Source: an uncultured Methylococcaceae bacterium
GTDB taxonomy: Bacteria; Pseudomonadota; Gammaproteobacteria; Methylococcales; Methylomonadaceae
NCBI GenBank assembly: GCA_903859415.1
Contig: CAIOMN010000003.1
Location: forward strand, 1-60,966
Direction of reading: 5' to 3'
Length of the DNA stretch: 60,966 nt
The translations under genes were made by a program, and so were the position numbers. This document shows positions 1 through 10,141 of this stretch, piece by piece (within the stretch, counting starts at the first letter, position 1; each line of letters begins with the position of its first letter). Under the pieces are notes generated by a model. That model made no database searches and was not told where the DNA came from. It saw only the letters and a program-made list of their open reading frames with translations.

Positions 1-158
1 ATATGTGTTTTGGCCGTCTGGATATGTGCATTTTCAAGCAACTCTATTCTATTGATTTCTCTTTGCTTTTCAAATTGAGCGTAAAAGAATAAAAGGATAG
101 AAATAACAACAGCCATAGGCAAATAAATAAGAGAAAAACGCTTGAGTAATGCTTTCAT
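1..158 (-). CDS. N-terminus of a membrane-anchored protein, probably a sensor (partial)
   Basis: An open frame on the minus strand begins with ATG at 158 and runs off the window edge without a stop (52 codons visible). The protein starts with a short basic stretch (MKALLKRF), then a hydrophobic segment at about residues 8-26, then a charged, helix-prone stretch rich in Glu, Gln and Arg. This is the layout of the first membrane anchor of a histidine kinase, diguanylate cyclase or chemoreceptor, whose periplasmic domain would follow. No domain is visible in the part present, so the sensor label is inference; the open frame and membrane segment are directly seen. Confidence 0.5.
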   Translation of the reverse strand, partial: MKALLKRFSLIYLPMAVVISILLFFYAQFEKQREINRIELLENAHIQTAKTH

Positions 159-170
159 AGTAATGACTTG

Positions 171-206
171 ATGATTTATATGATGATTTATATGATGATT
201 TATATG
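171..206. repeat. Three tandem copies of a 12-bp AT-rich unit
   Basis: The unit ATGATTTATATG is repeated three times without interruption, starting 13 bp upstream of the start codon of the leftward partial gene. Simple slippage-type repeat; its place in the presumed leader or promoter could let copy number affect expression, which is inference. Confidence 0.75.
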
Positions 207-350
207 ATTATCTTATAAATATATCTATATAAGTAACTGGGAACGCTCTTTGTAAAAGTTTCCAGTTATTTGATTGGACGTAAAATTTCAACGATTAATA
301 GTAAAGCGGCTTTGTGTATTATGGCATTAAATACACTTAAGTCATATGAT

Positions 351-381
351 AAAAAAGCCATACTACTGCGAGCAGTGGCTT
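351..381 (-). terminator. Rho-independent terminator-like hairpin, leftward
   Basis: Read on the minus strand, AAGCCA pairs with TGGCTT (plus-strand arms 355-360 and 376-381), with an inner CTGC/GCAG pairing, followed by a run of T (AAAAAA at 351-356 on the plus strand). There is no leftward gene immediately upstream of it, so it may be a relic or serve leftward read-through. Confidence 0.4.
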
Positions 382-471
382 GATTGAGTTAGCTCCGATA
401 GATCAAATTCACACAGAAAGCATTTTGCTGGCAGTGTTTATCTGCCAACAGACGTGTTGCATAGCTGTTGA

Positions 472-759
472 TTAATCAACTTATTGCTAGTCAAAGATAG
501 ACCTATCTCAGTTGCGAACACGACCACCTCCAGTGGTGGCGCCGAATTAACTTCAGAAGCTATTAAAGCACTTATTGCCGATAACCAAACGACTTACATT
601 GAGCGCATACATGAATTACAGGGAGCGGCTCAAGGCCTTCTGGTTGCAATCGATGCAAAAAATGTCCAAGAACTGGAAGATGCGGGTGGTAGGGTTGAGC
701 AAGCTTGCGAACAATGCCATAGCCAATTTTGGTATCCTGGCGATAATAAGCCTAAGTAA
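472..759 (+). pseudogene. Truncated cytochrome c (C-terminal half only)
   Basis: The frame is open from 472 and codes for the C-terminal half of a class-II-like (cytochrome c'/c556 type) monohaem protein. A helical stretch leads to the haem motif CEQCH about 14 residues from the end, followed by an aromatic FWYP tail, as in periplasmic cytochromes of about 160 residues. The part upstream is closed by an in-frame TGA at 469-471, and no signal peptide or N-terminal helices are present, so export and haem attachment are unlikely. The only start codon is a TTG at 484. I read it as the remains of a deleted cytochrome gene. An alternative, a short leaderless protein, is less likely because CXXCH is only useful in the periplasm. 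Confidence 0.6.
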
Positions 760-875
760 AATCGCTTCATCACTGAAGTTGGTAGTCACCACTTTAATTC
801 TTTGTCTGAACGAAAATGCTGTAGACCGTTCTATTTGTTATACTACTTACATATTGAAGTTTTCTGGAGTTTGTT

Positions 876-1115
876 ATGGCAACTATTACGTTTGATACAT
901 TAAAGTTTGTCGAAAAGCTTGAAAAGGCTGGAATGTCGAGAGATCAGGCCTCTGCTATTGCAGAAGCCCAGAGAGATGCTTTTTCTGAAGCAATGGATTC
1001 ACAAATAGCTACAAAAAGCGATCTTTTAGAAATGGAGAATCGATTAATTAAATGGGGTTTAGGTTTGGCACTTGGTCAGATAGCTATTATTGCTGCACTG
1101 GTTAAGATGCTATAA
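876..1115 (+). CDS. Small coiled-coil membrane protein, CCDC90/DUF1640-like
   Basis: A 79-residue protein. It opens with MATITFDTLKFVEKLEKAGM, then an amphipathic helical region with repeated Ala/Gln/Glu (about residues 20-55), and ends with one membrane segment at about 60-78. This matches bacterial members of the CCDC90/DUF1640 family, small single-pass coiled-coil proteins whose bacterial role is not established. The ATG is preceded by a TGGAG-type ribosome site at 863-867. It stands alone between the cytochrome relic and the leftward lectin-like gene. Confidence 0.7.
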   Translation: MATITFDTLKFVEKLEKAGMSRDQASAIAEAQRDAFSEAMDSQIATKSDLLEMENRLIKWGLGLALGQIAIIAALVKML

Positions 1116-1174
1116 CCATCAGCCTGTTTAATTTCCAATGCCTAGGTGGAGCGCATTCAACGTTGAGTCACTTC

Positions 1175-1211
1175 ATAAAAAAGGTCGAGCGTTATTACGG
1201 CGCCGACCTTT
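1175..1211 (-). terminator. Terminator of the lectin-like gene
   Basis: AAAGGTCG (1180-1187) pairs perfectly with CGACCTTT (1204-1211). On the minus strand the hairpin is followed by a run of T (AAAAAA region near 1177-1182), giving a canonical intrinsic terminator just after the leftward gene that stops at 1227. It may also stop rightward transcripts. Confidence 0.65.
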
Positions 1212-1226
1212 ACCTGTTAAACTAAC

Positions 1227-1907
1227 TTAATCTGCAGCAAAACAATAGAAATAACCTGCACCACCGGTGCTTACCAGATTCTCTTGACTACAGCCACGAC
1301 TAGCATGAGTTGAGTTCCATGATACGTTACCCCCCGTAGCTCCTCTGTTAGTACGATCGGAGTGACCTACTTGAACGGTGCCTTCTGTACTACTGGTGAA
1401 ATTTTTGCAGGTATGATCAGCACTGTCCGTATAAGCTCTACCATCAGGTTTCGTTCCTGTAATAATGTCATGCTGGTTAGTTGTTTCACCAACTCCTTTG
1501 ATTTGATCACCTTTTTCAGTCAGCGTTGTCGTACGATGTACGTTGTTGCCCAACTGCCCCAGTTCTACAGTATCACCATGCAAATGAGCCAAATCATTAG
1601 CAACAATAGCGCCTTTAGCATTCGCCCAGGGACCGTTTCCGATACGATCCCTTGCATTGATTGCCGGTTTGTCGCCATCTGCCTGAGTACTTAAATAAGC
1701 ATGCCAGACCCGATTGCCCGCACCTACTTCGGTAGCCAGTTTTTGGCAATGTGCATCAGCGCCCGCCAGACCGCCAAGATCAGCACCTTTACCAAGTCCT
1801 GTGCTGGTTACAAAGAAACCCAATGGTGGCTTTGGTGGTTCTTCTGCTGCAAAAGCTACGGTAGCGCTCATAACAAGCAGACCCGCAAGAAAGCTAGTTT
1901 TTTTCAT
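1227..1907 (-). CDS. Secreted lectin-like protein (C-type-lectin/endostatin-like fold)
   Basis: A 226-residue protein with a clear signal peptide (MKKTSFLAGLLVMSATVAFA, cleavage near residue 21). The mature part has the pattern of bacterial secreted proteins annotated as lectin-like: an opening FFVTSTGLGKGADLGGL, then a Cys-bearing AGADAHCQKLA helix, a VWHAYLST strand, and a C-terminal block with Cys residues (HTCKNFTSS, SRGCSQENL, YFYCFA) that would form disulfides. The ligand is unknown. It is monocistronic, ended by a terminator hairpin. The N-terminal ATG fits the signal peptide exactly. The family assignment rests on motif pattern, not on a search. Confidence 0.6.
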   Translation of the reverse strand: MKKTSFLAGLLVMSATVAFAAEEPPKPPLGFFVTSTGLGKGADLGGLAGADAHCQKLATEVGAGNRVWHAYLSTQADGDKPAINARDRIGNGPWANAKGAIVANDLAHLHGDTVELGQLGNNVHRTTTLTEKGDQIKGVGETTNQHDIITGTKPDGRAYTDSADHTCKNFTSSTEGTVQVGHSDRTNRGATGGNVSWNSTHASRGCSQENLVSTGGAGYFYCFAAD

Positions 1908-2338
1908 GCATTTATTCTCATCTATAGTTTAATAAAATGGATTTATCGAGGCATTCTCGAACCCAAAATAGTCAGCACTAATCGCGCCAAATGAAAACAT
2001 GAAGAAATAGGACTCCTGTGCTGGCTCACAACTGATTTTGTGCTGTTTTATAGACAGTCTCTGCTGAGAACCTGTTGATATGAAAGCAGCAGTAAGTGTA
2101 ATCTAAAAATCTGGCAACTGTACAAAGACATTTACTTTTAAATCAATAAACCAACCAAACAATCATTACATTTCTCCCAGTCATTAAAAAGTAATAATCA
2201 CTCTTTATCATAGTCCGATGGTAACACTTCACGCTGATTCGAAACTCTGAGTTTCTACAATAATAATAGTCAGCTTATTTTAGACAAAGACGAGGGCTAA
2301 TACTCCAGTCTTTATCGAACATAAAACCAGAGGTATTT
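1908..2338. other. Intergenic region between divergent genes, no gene seen
   Basis: AT-rich, without long open frames. It must contain the promoters of the leftward lectin-like gene and the rightward glycosyltransferase, but I cannot point to a convincing -35/-10 pair. An AGAGG ribosome site precedes the start at 2339. Confidence 0.4.
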
Positions 2339-3346
2339 ATGACACTGAGAATTGCATTCATCACCGATGCCTGGCATCCACAAATAAATGGCGTAGTGAC
2401 TACTATCGCAAACACCTGCTCAACATTGGAACAATCTGGACACATCATTAAGATGATTACACCGGATCAATTTAGGACAATACCCTGCCCTACATATCCT
2501 TCAATACGCTTGGCGCTTAACTGTTACAAAAAATTGAGCAGAGAGTTAGACGAGTTCAAACCCGAACGCATTCATATTGCAACAGAAGGCCCCTTAGGCA
2601 TCGCAGGTAGGAAGTATTGCGTAAAGCATAATTTGTCTTTCACTACCTCGTATCATACTTTATTCGCAGAATACGTTAATTTACGTTTTAAGATTCCAGT
2701 GTCAGTAGGTTATCGGTTTTTGAAATGGTTTCATCAACCGTCTAAAAAAATTATGGTGGCAACCCAATCAGTGGAATCAGATTTAATTACTAGAGGATTT
2801 AAGAATCAAATCGTACGTTGGTCTCGGGGCGTCAATACGGAGTTTTATTATCCAAGGGATAAAAACTATTTACCCCACCCTAGACCTATTTCAATGTTCG
2901 TTGGACGCGTAGCTGTAGAAAAGAACCTTGAAGCCTTTTTGTCACTCGATGTCCCGGGTACAAAAGTCGTTGTTGGTGATGGCCCTCAGTTGATTGAACT
3001 TAAAGCCCGATTTCCAGAGGCTGTCTTTGTTGGTTTTAAATCAGGTGAACCTTTAGCCGAACACTTGGCTGCAGCCGATGTCTTTGTATTTCCTAGTCGC
3101 ACAGATACGTTTGGGATAGTTATGCTAGATGCCTTGGCAAGCGGCATACCCGTCGCAGCGTATCCGGTCACTGGCCCAGTGGATGTTATTACCAACAACA
3201 AAATTGGTACATTGGATGAGGATTTAAAAACGGCGATGAATGGAGCTTTACAATTAAACCCTCAAGACTGTAGAAATCATGCGCTGGATTATTCTTGGCA
3301 GAGGTGTACTGATCAATTCTATAATAATTTGGTTCCTGCGATTTAA
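2339..3346 (+). CDS. GT4 glycosyltransferase (alpha-mannosyltransferase-like)
   Basis: A 335-residue retaining glycosyltransferase of family GT4 with GT-B fold. The N-terminal Rossmann half opens with RIAFITDAWHPQINGVV, typical of the MgtA/PimB/SQDG-synthase-like branch that acts on lipid or polysaccharide acceptors. The middle has the SRGVNTEFYYP loop (about residues 163-173). The C-terminal donor-binding half has MFVGRVAVEKN and the nucleotide-sugar signature near DTFGIVMLDALASGIPVAAY (about residues 257-276). No membrane segment. It stands alone, ended by a strong hairpin. Donor (GDP-mannose or UDP-sugar) and acceptor cannot be read from sequence; a role in glycolipid or surface polysaccharide synthesis is inferred. 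Confidence 0.8.
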   Translation: MTLRIAFITDAWHPQINGVVTTIANTCSTLEQSGHIIKMITPDQFRTIPCPTYPSIRLALNCYKKLSRELDEFKPERIHIATEGPLGIAGRKYCVKHNLSFTTSYHTLFAEYVNLRFKIPVSVGYRFLKWFHQPSKKIMVATQSVESDLITRGFKNQIVRWSRGVNTEFYYPRDKNYLPHPRPISMFVGRVAVEKNLEAFLSLDVPGTKVVVGDGPQLIELKARFPEAVFVGFKSGEPLAEHLAAADVFVFPSRTDTFGIVMLDALASGIPVAAYPVTGPVDVITNNKIGTLDEDLKTAMNGALQLNPQDCRNHALDYSWQRCTDQFYNNLVPAI

Positions 3347-3365
3347 TCAGGATTTGATTAGCGAT

Positions 3366-3390
3366 GTTACCCGCCGTATCGGCGGGTAAC
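3366..3390. terminator. Hairpin between convergent genes
   Basis: An 11-bp perfect inverted repeat (GTTACCCGCCG and its complement) with a 3-base loop, placed between the rightward glycosyltransferase and the leftward DUF3047 gene. No long T-run on either side, but position and strength suggest a shared terminator. Confidence 0.6.
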
Positions 3391-3401
3391 CCACTTAAAG
3401 C

Positions 3402-4082
3402 TTAATCTTTAGTAAAGTAAATATCGCCGTAGTAAGCAGTTACTTTTCCTTTTGAATCATCACTATCAGACATAATAGCGACGGCGTCAATATATCTAAT
3501 ATCTTCGCCAAACTGTTGTTTTAAATCTTCCAGAACATTACGTTTTTCAGAATACCAGATGCCGGTTTCATCGGTAGATGACCGAAGCGAAATCATCGTC
3601 ATTTTTCCATTAGCTGCCGCATACGCATAAGCACTCGGCCAGATCTTACCTACGGGAGAAGTACTTGACCACACATAGTTAATCGCTTTCGTTTGCCAAA
3701 AAGCTGCACCACCACTGACGACCACATAAACTCTAGCCGCATAATCATCGCCCGATTGCTCCTGTTCATTCAGATGTGACGATAAACGATTCGCTATATG
3801 CCAACGCCAATTAATAAACGGTGTTTTATGTAGATCGATCTTCTGCTCTCTAAACAACCCGGAAGCACTACTTAAACTCTCTGCTTTTAAAACCTTAACA
3901 CCCGCCAAATCAACTAGCTGATAACGGGTTTGACCGCTAAAGTCCTTTAATTCCCATTGGTCTAATGAACCCGATGAAAAAGAACCGATTAATAATTTTT
4001 CAATGGTGTCATCAGCACTTGCGTTAGTACCTGACAACGACATTAATAACAATAAAACTGACCACTGACGAAATGAACCCAT
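3402..4082 (-). CDS. DUF3047 exported protein
   Basis: I start this at ATG 4082: it has an AGGAAAG ribosome site six bases upstream and gives a proper signal peptide (MGSFRQWSVLLLLMSLSGTNASA), whereas an upstream ATG at 4166 would put a useless 28-residue extension ahead of it. The mature protein of about 200 residues is beta-rich, with the DUF3047 hallmarks of an FxxWRWxI-like strand (PFINWRWHI), a DDYAARVYVV segment and the AINYVWSS...G motif, ending in a DDSKGKVTAYYGDIYF strand. The fold resembles carbohydrate-binding jelly rolls, but the function of the family is not established. Periplasmic by inference. Confidence 0.75.
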   Translation of the reverse strand: MGSFRQWSVLLLLMSLSGTNASADDTIEKLLIGSFSSGSLDQWELKDFSGQTRYQLVDLAGVKVLKAESLSSASGLFREQKIDLHKTPFINWRWHIANRLSSHLNEQEQSGDDYAARVYVVVSGGAAFWQTKAINYVWSSTSPVGKIWPSAYAYAAANGKMTMISLRSSTDETGIWYSEKRNVLEDLKQQFGEDIRYIDAVAIMSDSDDSKGKVTAYYGDIYFTKD

Positions 4083-4449
4083 TAAAGTCTTTCCTGTTAA
4101 ACAAAAGTTTGTACAGTTCCCTATTAAAAAACCCACGCTAAACACCTTGAATCTTGCAATAATCACTGAAATTATAAATTTGCCAGTTTATCACCTGTAT
4201 TTAGCAAGATTATGAAGATCTAATGACATTTTAAACATTAATGTCATCATTTCGTTATTCAAGTAAACCAGCAAATATAGACGATGCGATTTACCTAACC
4301 ATTCAAAATGTCTAGCTATATTTACATTTATTTTAGTAAGTTATATCCATGTAAATGCTTGTATTAATAAGAAAAATGCGTAACAATCAAGCAATCAATT
4401 ATTCTTTGTCGCTGTTTTTTCTTTTTTCTAAAATCTAAGGAGCACTCTT
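4083..4449. other. Intergenic region between divergent genes
   Basis: AT-rich, no gene seen. It carries the promoter regions of the DUF3047 gene and the alpha-amylase-family gene. A weak candidate for the rightward gene is TTGTAT followed 16 bases on by TAACAA in 4355-4390. A good ribosome site, AAGGAG, precedes the start at 4450. Confidence 0.35.
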
Positions 4450-6288
4450 ATGAATACATTAACCGTATGGGCACCAAATGCTATTGGTGTAGAACTTGTG
4501 AATGGGGAGGATAAGTCCTCTTTTTCAACACCAGTTAACTTGGTTAAAACAAGCGTTACTTACAAAAATGTTGCAATGAGTGGCTATTGGGGGCTACCTG
4601 GCGGTGTGAGTTCACCCCTAAAAGATGGCGATAGCTATTGGTTTAAAATTACGTTTGCAACAAACGAGGTGCATTACAGAATAGACCCTTATGCAAGGGC
4701 TTTACAGCATAGTCAGTCCTTTTCAATTTACAAAGATCCAGAGTCCTTTCAATGGACTGACACTCAATTTGTACCACCCACCTTTGATGAGATGGTCATA
4801 TATCAAATATTTCAGGGTGCCTATGCTGGCCGGGGTGATGCCGACTGGAAAGATCCCAACGGTAACAACTATCATTTTGAGTGGGATAACAAACGTAAAG
4901 GTGATTTTAATCAGCTTAAAAACAAACTTGATTACATCCAGTCACTTGGCGTAAATACGATAGAGTTGTTACCAGTCAATGAATACAATGGGGATGATTA
5001 TATTGGCTATTCACCAGTGAGTTATTTTGCGATTGAATCATCCTACGGTACCGTACAAGGTGATGGTAGCTCATACGATGATTTAAAAACGTTTATCAAT
5101 GAGGCACATGCACGAAATATTGCTGTTATTGCTGATGTGGTATTCAATCATATTGGTGCAGTCGGTGATTCAGGTGCGCTTTGGAACTTTGACTCAGTGA
5201 CTCAAAACATTTATTTCAGCGGTGAAGAAGCCTCTAATCAAGCAGGTGGCTCTTTTGGAATGGCGCCAGACTGGGCAAAGTACGAAGTCCAAAAATATAT
5301 TGAAGATAGTTGCTTTTACTATTTCGAAGAGCTTCACTTTGATGGTTTACGTTTCGACTTTACGTCTCAGATTATCAATAGAAACAGTGGCTCTGGGCAA
5401 AATAGCGGCAAAGAGGTGCTTAGAGATATCGCATGGAAGTTAAAGCAAAGTTTTCCATCTAAAATTTTAATATGTGAACATTGGGATGAAATTGGGGGCG
5501 ATGAAAGTGCCCAATGGATGATCAGTTATGAAAACTTTGATGCCCATTGGTTTAACTTCAGAAAACGATTACAAAATGTCCTCTGGCCTTTTGCGAGTGG
5601 AGCTGAAAATGATTTAGCAGTTGCGATTAATGGCGGAAATTATCAAAAATCCTATAACCGTGTCAATTATGCCAACAATCATGACGAGTGTTGGTGGGAT
5701 GGAAATAATAGCCCACAAAAGTTTTACCCCGTCAGTGAATTTAATGGTTGGCGTGGTGATTATTGGTCACAGAAAAAAGCCAGAATGATGTATGCCTTAA
5801 GTTTCTTTGTTCCTGGTGTTCCAATGTTTTTTATGGGTGATGAATTTGCTATGGAAGGTACATTCAATGATTCCCGCTTTAATAATATCTTAAATTGGGA
5901 ATTAGAGAAAGCTGAGCCTGGACCTTCTTTTAAAAGAATGTTTATCAAGCTCATTGATATTAAAAAAACCTACAATCCTTTATTACAACCAGGTAATACC
6001 TTTACCTGGTTACATTATCCGGCTGATGGCTGGTTTGCTTTTAAAAGAAAGTGGAATGCAGATGTTTTGATTGTTGCTGGAAACTATCATGGACAGGATA
6101 TGTATCATTATGTGCTCAATACCCAAGGAGAAACTGGCAATTGGAGCCAAATCTTTAATAGTGATGGTCAGGAGTTTGGTGGGGATGGCGTAGGTAATTA
6201 CGGCAATAATCCCAATTCAAATCAAGGAACCATTTCAATTAACATTCCTAAAAACGGCATTACTGTGATGGGACGGACAAGTCTATAG
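4450..6288 (+). CDS. GH13 alpha-amylase-family glycosidase or transglycosidase
   Basis: A 612-residue enzyme for alpha-glucans. The N-terminal ~100 residues (TVWAPNAIGVELV...) look like the CBM48-type beta-sandwich found before branching and debranching GH13 domains. The catalytic barrel shows the four GH13 regions: DVVFNHIG; GLRFDFTSQ with the nucleophile Asp; ILICEHWDE with the acid/base Glu; and NYANNHDE with the third carboxylate. PMFFMGDEFAMEG follows, as in branching enzymes and trehalohydrolases. A beta-sandwich C-domain ends the protein. No signal peptide, so it acts in the cytoplasm, probably on glycogen or maltooligosaccharides. Branching enzyme, TreZ-like or amylase specificity cannot be decided here. 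AAGGAG ribosome site. Confidence 0.8.
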   Translation: MNTLTVWAPNAIGVELVNGEDKSSFSTPVNLVKTSVTYKNVAMSGYWGLPGGVSSPLKDGDSYWFKITFATNEVHYRIDPYARALQHSQSFSIYKDPESFQWTDTQFVPPTFDEMVIYQIFQGAYAGRGDADWKDPNGNNYHFEWDNKRKGDFNQLKNKLDYIQSLGVNTIELLPVNEYNGDDYIGYSPVSYFAIESSYGTVQGDGSSYDDLKTFINEAHARNIAVIADVVFNHIGAVGDSGALWNFDSVTQNIYFSGEEASNQAGGSFGMAPDWAKYEVQKYIEDSCFYYFEELHFDGLRFDFTSQIINRNSGSGQNSGKEVLRDIAWKLKQSFPSKILICEHWDEIGGDESAQWMISYENFDAHWFNFRKRLQNVLWPFASGAENDLAVAINGGNYQKSYNRVNYANNHDECWWDGNNSPQKFYPVSEFNGWRGDYWSQKKARMMYALSFFVPGVPMFFMGDEFAMEGTFNDSRFNNILNWELEKAEPGPSFKRMFIKLIDIKKTYNPLLQPGNTFTWLHYPADGWFAFKRKWNADVLIVAGNYHGQDMYHYVLNTQGETGNWSQIFNSDGQEFGGDGVGNYGNNPNSNQGTISINIPKNGITVMGRTSL

Positions 6289-6305
6289 TTCTGCTTTATC
6301 TATAA

Positions 6306-6340
6306 GCTGCCTGCCTCCGCTCCTGCTGGAGGCAGGCAGC
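6306..6340. terminator. Strong hairpin between convergent genes
   Basis: A 13-bp perfect inverted repeat (GCTGCCTGCCTCC at 6306-6318, its complement at 6328-6340) with a 9-base loop, lying between the rightward GH13 gene and the leftward DUF2914 gene. No T-run, but a likely shared transcription end. Confidence 0.65.
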
Positions 6341-6386
6341 TCAGCGTCATAAAGTCTTTACTTTCTGTTGATGTGTGATTATGAAT

Positions 6387-6986
6387 TTATTCATAGACCA
6401 CATTAAACGCTAATTCGTTTAATATGTTACCCGCTTCATCCACTAATCTAACGGTCCAATTGGTTTTTTTACTATCAGAAAACAGCTGACGACTTGATGT
6501 TCGCCAAGTATTATCCGATATATGTACCTTTTTTCTGGTCATTAACACACCGTCTAATAGCCATTCATGATAAATAGTTTTATCTTTAACCGCACTTAAC
6601 TCTGCAAAATAAAAAACCGATGTTGATTTAGTTTTATCAAATTTCAGTGGCAACTCAAGGTGATCTATCGGTTCATTATTAATCACCTTAGTTGTAAAAA
6701 GTGATCTGACCAGTTTAGATTGAGCGGAAACGACTGGAACACTTTTATCAATATCTTTATTTGTTTCATTCGTTGATAACACAGCCTCTGACTGCACAGC
6801 TTTATCTTCTGGCTTTGGCCAGAATAGGGAGCTTAATACCAGAATGATAAAAACCAGACCCACAAATACAGTCACTATCCGCCTGATATTCCATTGAGTA
6901 ATAACCTTTGGAGTAGGAATATCGGGCTTATTTTTATTCGAAGCAGAACATTTAACCTTAATTACAATATTTTTTTTATCATCCAT
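6387..6986 (-). CDS. DUF2914 single-pass membrane protein
   Basis: A 199-residue protein with a basic cytoplasmic N-terminus, one membrane segment at about residues 36-58 (VTVFVGLVFIILVLSSLFW) and a periplasmic C-terminal domain. That domain matches DUF2914: RSLFTTKVINNEPIDHLE, then a VFYFAEL strand, HEWLLDGV, a Trp in NTWRTSS, and NWTVRLVDEAGNIL. The family is predicted to be a beta-sandwich of unknown role, often in polysaccharide or envelope contexts. It is separated by 144 bp from thiC, on the same strand, with no terminator visible between them, so read-through from thiC is possible. Confidence 0.7.
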   Translation of the reverse strand: MDDKKNIVIKVKCSASNKNKPDIPTPKVITQWNIRRIVTVFVGLVFIILVLSSLFWPKPEDKAVQSEAVLSTNETNKDIDKSVPVVSAQSKLVRSLFTTKVINNEPIDHLELPLKFDKTKSTSVFYFAELSAVKDKTIYHEWLLDGVLMTRKKVHISDNTWRTSSRQLFSDSKKTNWTVRLVDEAGNILNELAFNVVYE

Positions 6987-7130
6987 AAAATTACCTTATA
7001 GAACCCGCTATTGTAAACAAGTATCTGAACAGAATTATCTGCCAAGAATACATACAAAAAAACCAACGATGGCAATCCATTGCCACTACATTTCTTCCTT
7101 TATAACTACAGGATAATTTTAGAATAAAAA

Positions 7131-9138
<2,008 letters not shown>

Positions 9139-9156
9139 CTTTACGGATGTGCGACT

Positions 9157-9185
9157 AAATTAAAGGATAATGCCTAAGATTGCAA
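9157..9185 (-). promoter_or_regulatory. Candidate promoter of the thiC riboswitch transcript
   Basis: On the minus strand TTGCAA (9185-9180) is followed after exactly 17 bases by TAATTT (9162-9157). The predicted start of transcription, near 9150, lies about 12 bases before the first aptamer base, which fits well. Motif match only. Confidence 0.45.
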
Positions 9186-9338
9186 GCCCAGTCGTATTTA
9201 TACACACTTTATCAAGAAGATAATTTTAGGACATTTGCAGCATTTTTAATATCATATACCGCTAAATGTCTTTGATTATGGGTTCAAATACCTGTTCAAA
9301 CGATACAAATAAATCTTTTAGTTTAGTTAGGATGGTCT

Positions 9339-10070
9339 GTGAAAATATCTGTTGTTGTTCCTGTTCATAATGAAGCCGACAATATTATCTCTTTAATCAA
9401 AGAGATCGATGCGGCAATGAATCAAGCTGAGGCTTATGAAATTATTTATGTTGACGATGGTAGCACCGATCAAACTCCAGCTGTTTTAGCTCAAGCACTT
9501 GTGGACTTTAAAGCGCTGCGAGTTATCCGCCATGCAAAAAGCTGTGGACAAAGTACAGCCGTTCATACCGGTGTAAAAAATGCAATTTATCCCTACATTG
9601 CCACCTTGGATGGTGATGGTCAAAATGACCCAGCAGATATCCCAGGGTTATATAACGTATTAATTAAAAAAAGCGAAAGTATCACGAATCTATGGATGGT
9701 TGCTGGATGGAGAAATAAACGTTATGACACGGCCTGGCGGCTTTTCTCATCCAAAGTAGCCAACTCAATTCGTTCTAGCTTACTGGGCGATAATACGCCT
9801 GATACCGGTTGTGGCTTGAAAGTATTTTCCAGGGAGCATTTCCTCAGCTTACCTTACTTTAATCACATGCATCGCTTCTTACCGGCACTGATTTTAAGAG
9901 CGGGCGGACAAGTTATATCCGAACCCGTAAGCCACCGATCAAGAACCAATGGTGTCTCTAAATACGGCACGCTGGATAGGCTGTGGGCGGGCATAACTGA
10001 TATTGCTGGCGTTATCTGGTTACAAAAACGATCTAAACTCCCCATTATCGAAGAGATCACTTTAAAATAG
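9339..10070 (+). CDS. GT2 glycosyltransferase, dolichol-phosphate-mannose-synthase-like
   Basis: A 243-residue inverting glycosyltransferase of family GT2 (GT-A fold). It opens with KISVVVPVHNEADNI, has the nucleotide-binding YVDDGSTDQTP (about residues 38-48), the metal-binding DGDGQNDP (about 90-97) and the RFLPALILRAG...HRSRTNGVSKYG segment characteristic of DPM1-like enzymes that load sugar onto polyprenyl phosphate. No C-terminal membrane helices, so it is the short DPM1 type. It starts with GTG, preceded by AGGA. It points at galU and manC, which make sugar nucleotides, so a role in surface glycan precursors is inferred. Confidence 0.8.
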   Translation: MKISVVVPVHNEADNIISLIKEIDAAMNQAEAYEIIYVDDGSTDQTPAVLAQALVDFKALRVIRHAKSCGQSTAVHTGVKNAIYPYIATLDGDGQNDPADIPGLYNVLIKKSESITNLWMVAGWRNKRYDTAWRLFSSKVANSIRSSLLGDNTPDTGCGLKVFSREHFLSLPYFNHMHRFLPALILRAGGQVISEPVSHRSRTNGVSKYGTLDRLWAGITDIAGVIWLQKRSKLPIIEEITLK

Positions 10071-10086
10071 CACGCTTGTATGTAGC

Positions 10087-10124
10087 AAGCGAACACGATG
10101 AAGATCAACTCATCGTGTTCGCTT
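10087..10124. terminator. Strong hairpin between convergent genes
   Basis: A 15-bp perfect inverted repeat (AAGCGAACACGATGA at 10087-10101 and its complement at 10110-10124) with an 8-base loop. It separates the GT2 gene from galU, which converge here, and probably ends both transcripts. Confidence 0.7.
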
Positions 10125-10141
10125 TGGGATACTACGTCAGA

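Larger units (their letters stand above)
159..483. other. Intergenic region, no gene seen
   Basis: AT-rich stretch between the leftward partial gene and the cytochrome fragment. It holds a 12-bp tandem repeat just upstream of the partial gene and a terminator-like hairpin pointing left (both listed separately). I see no open frame of note. Confidence 0.5.
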
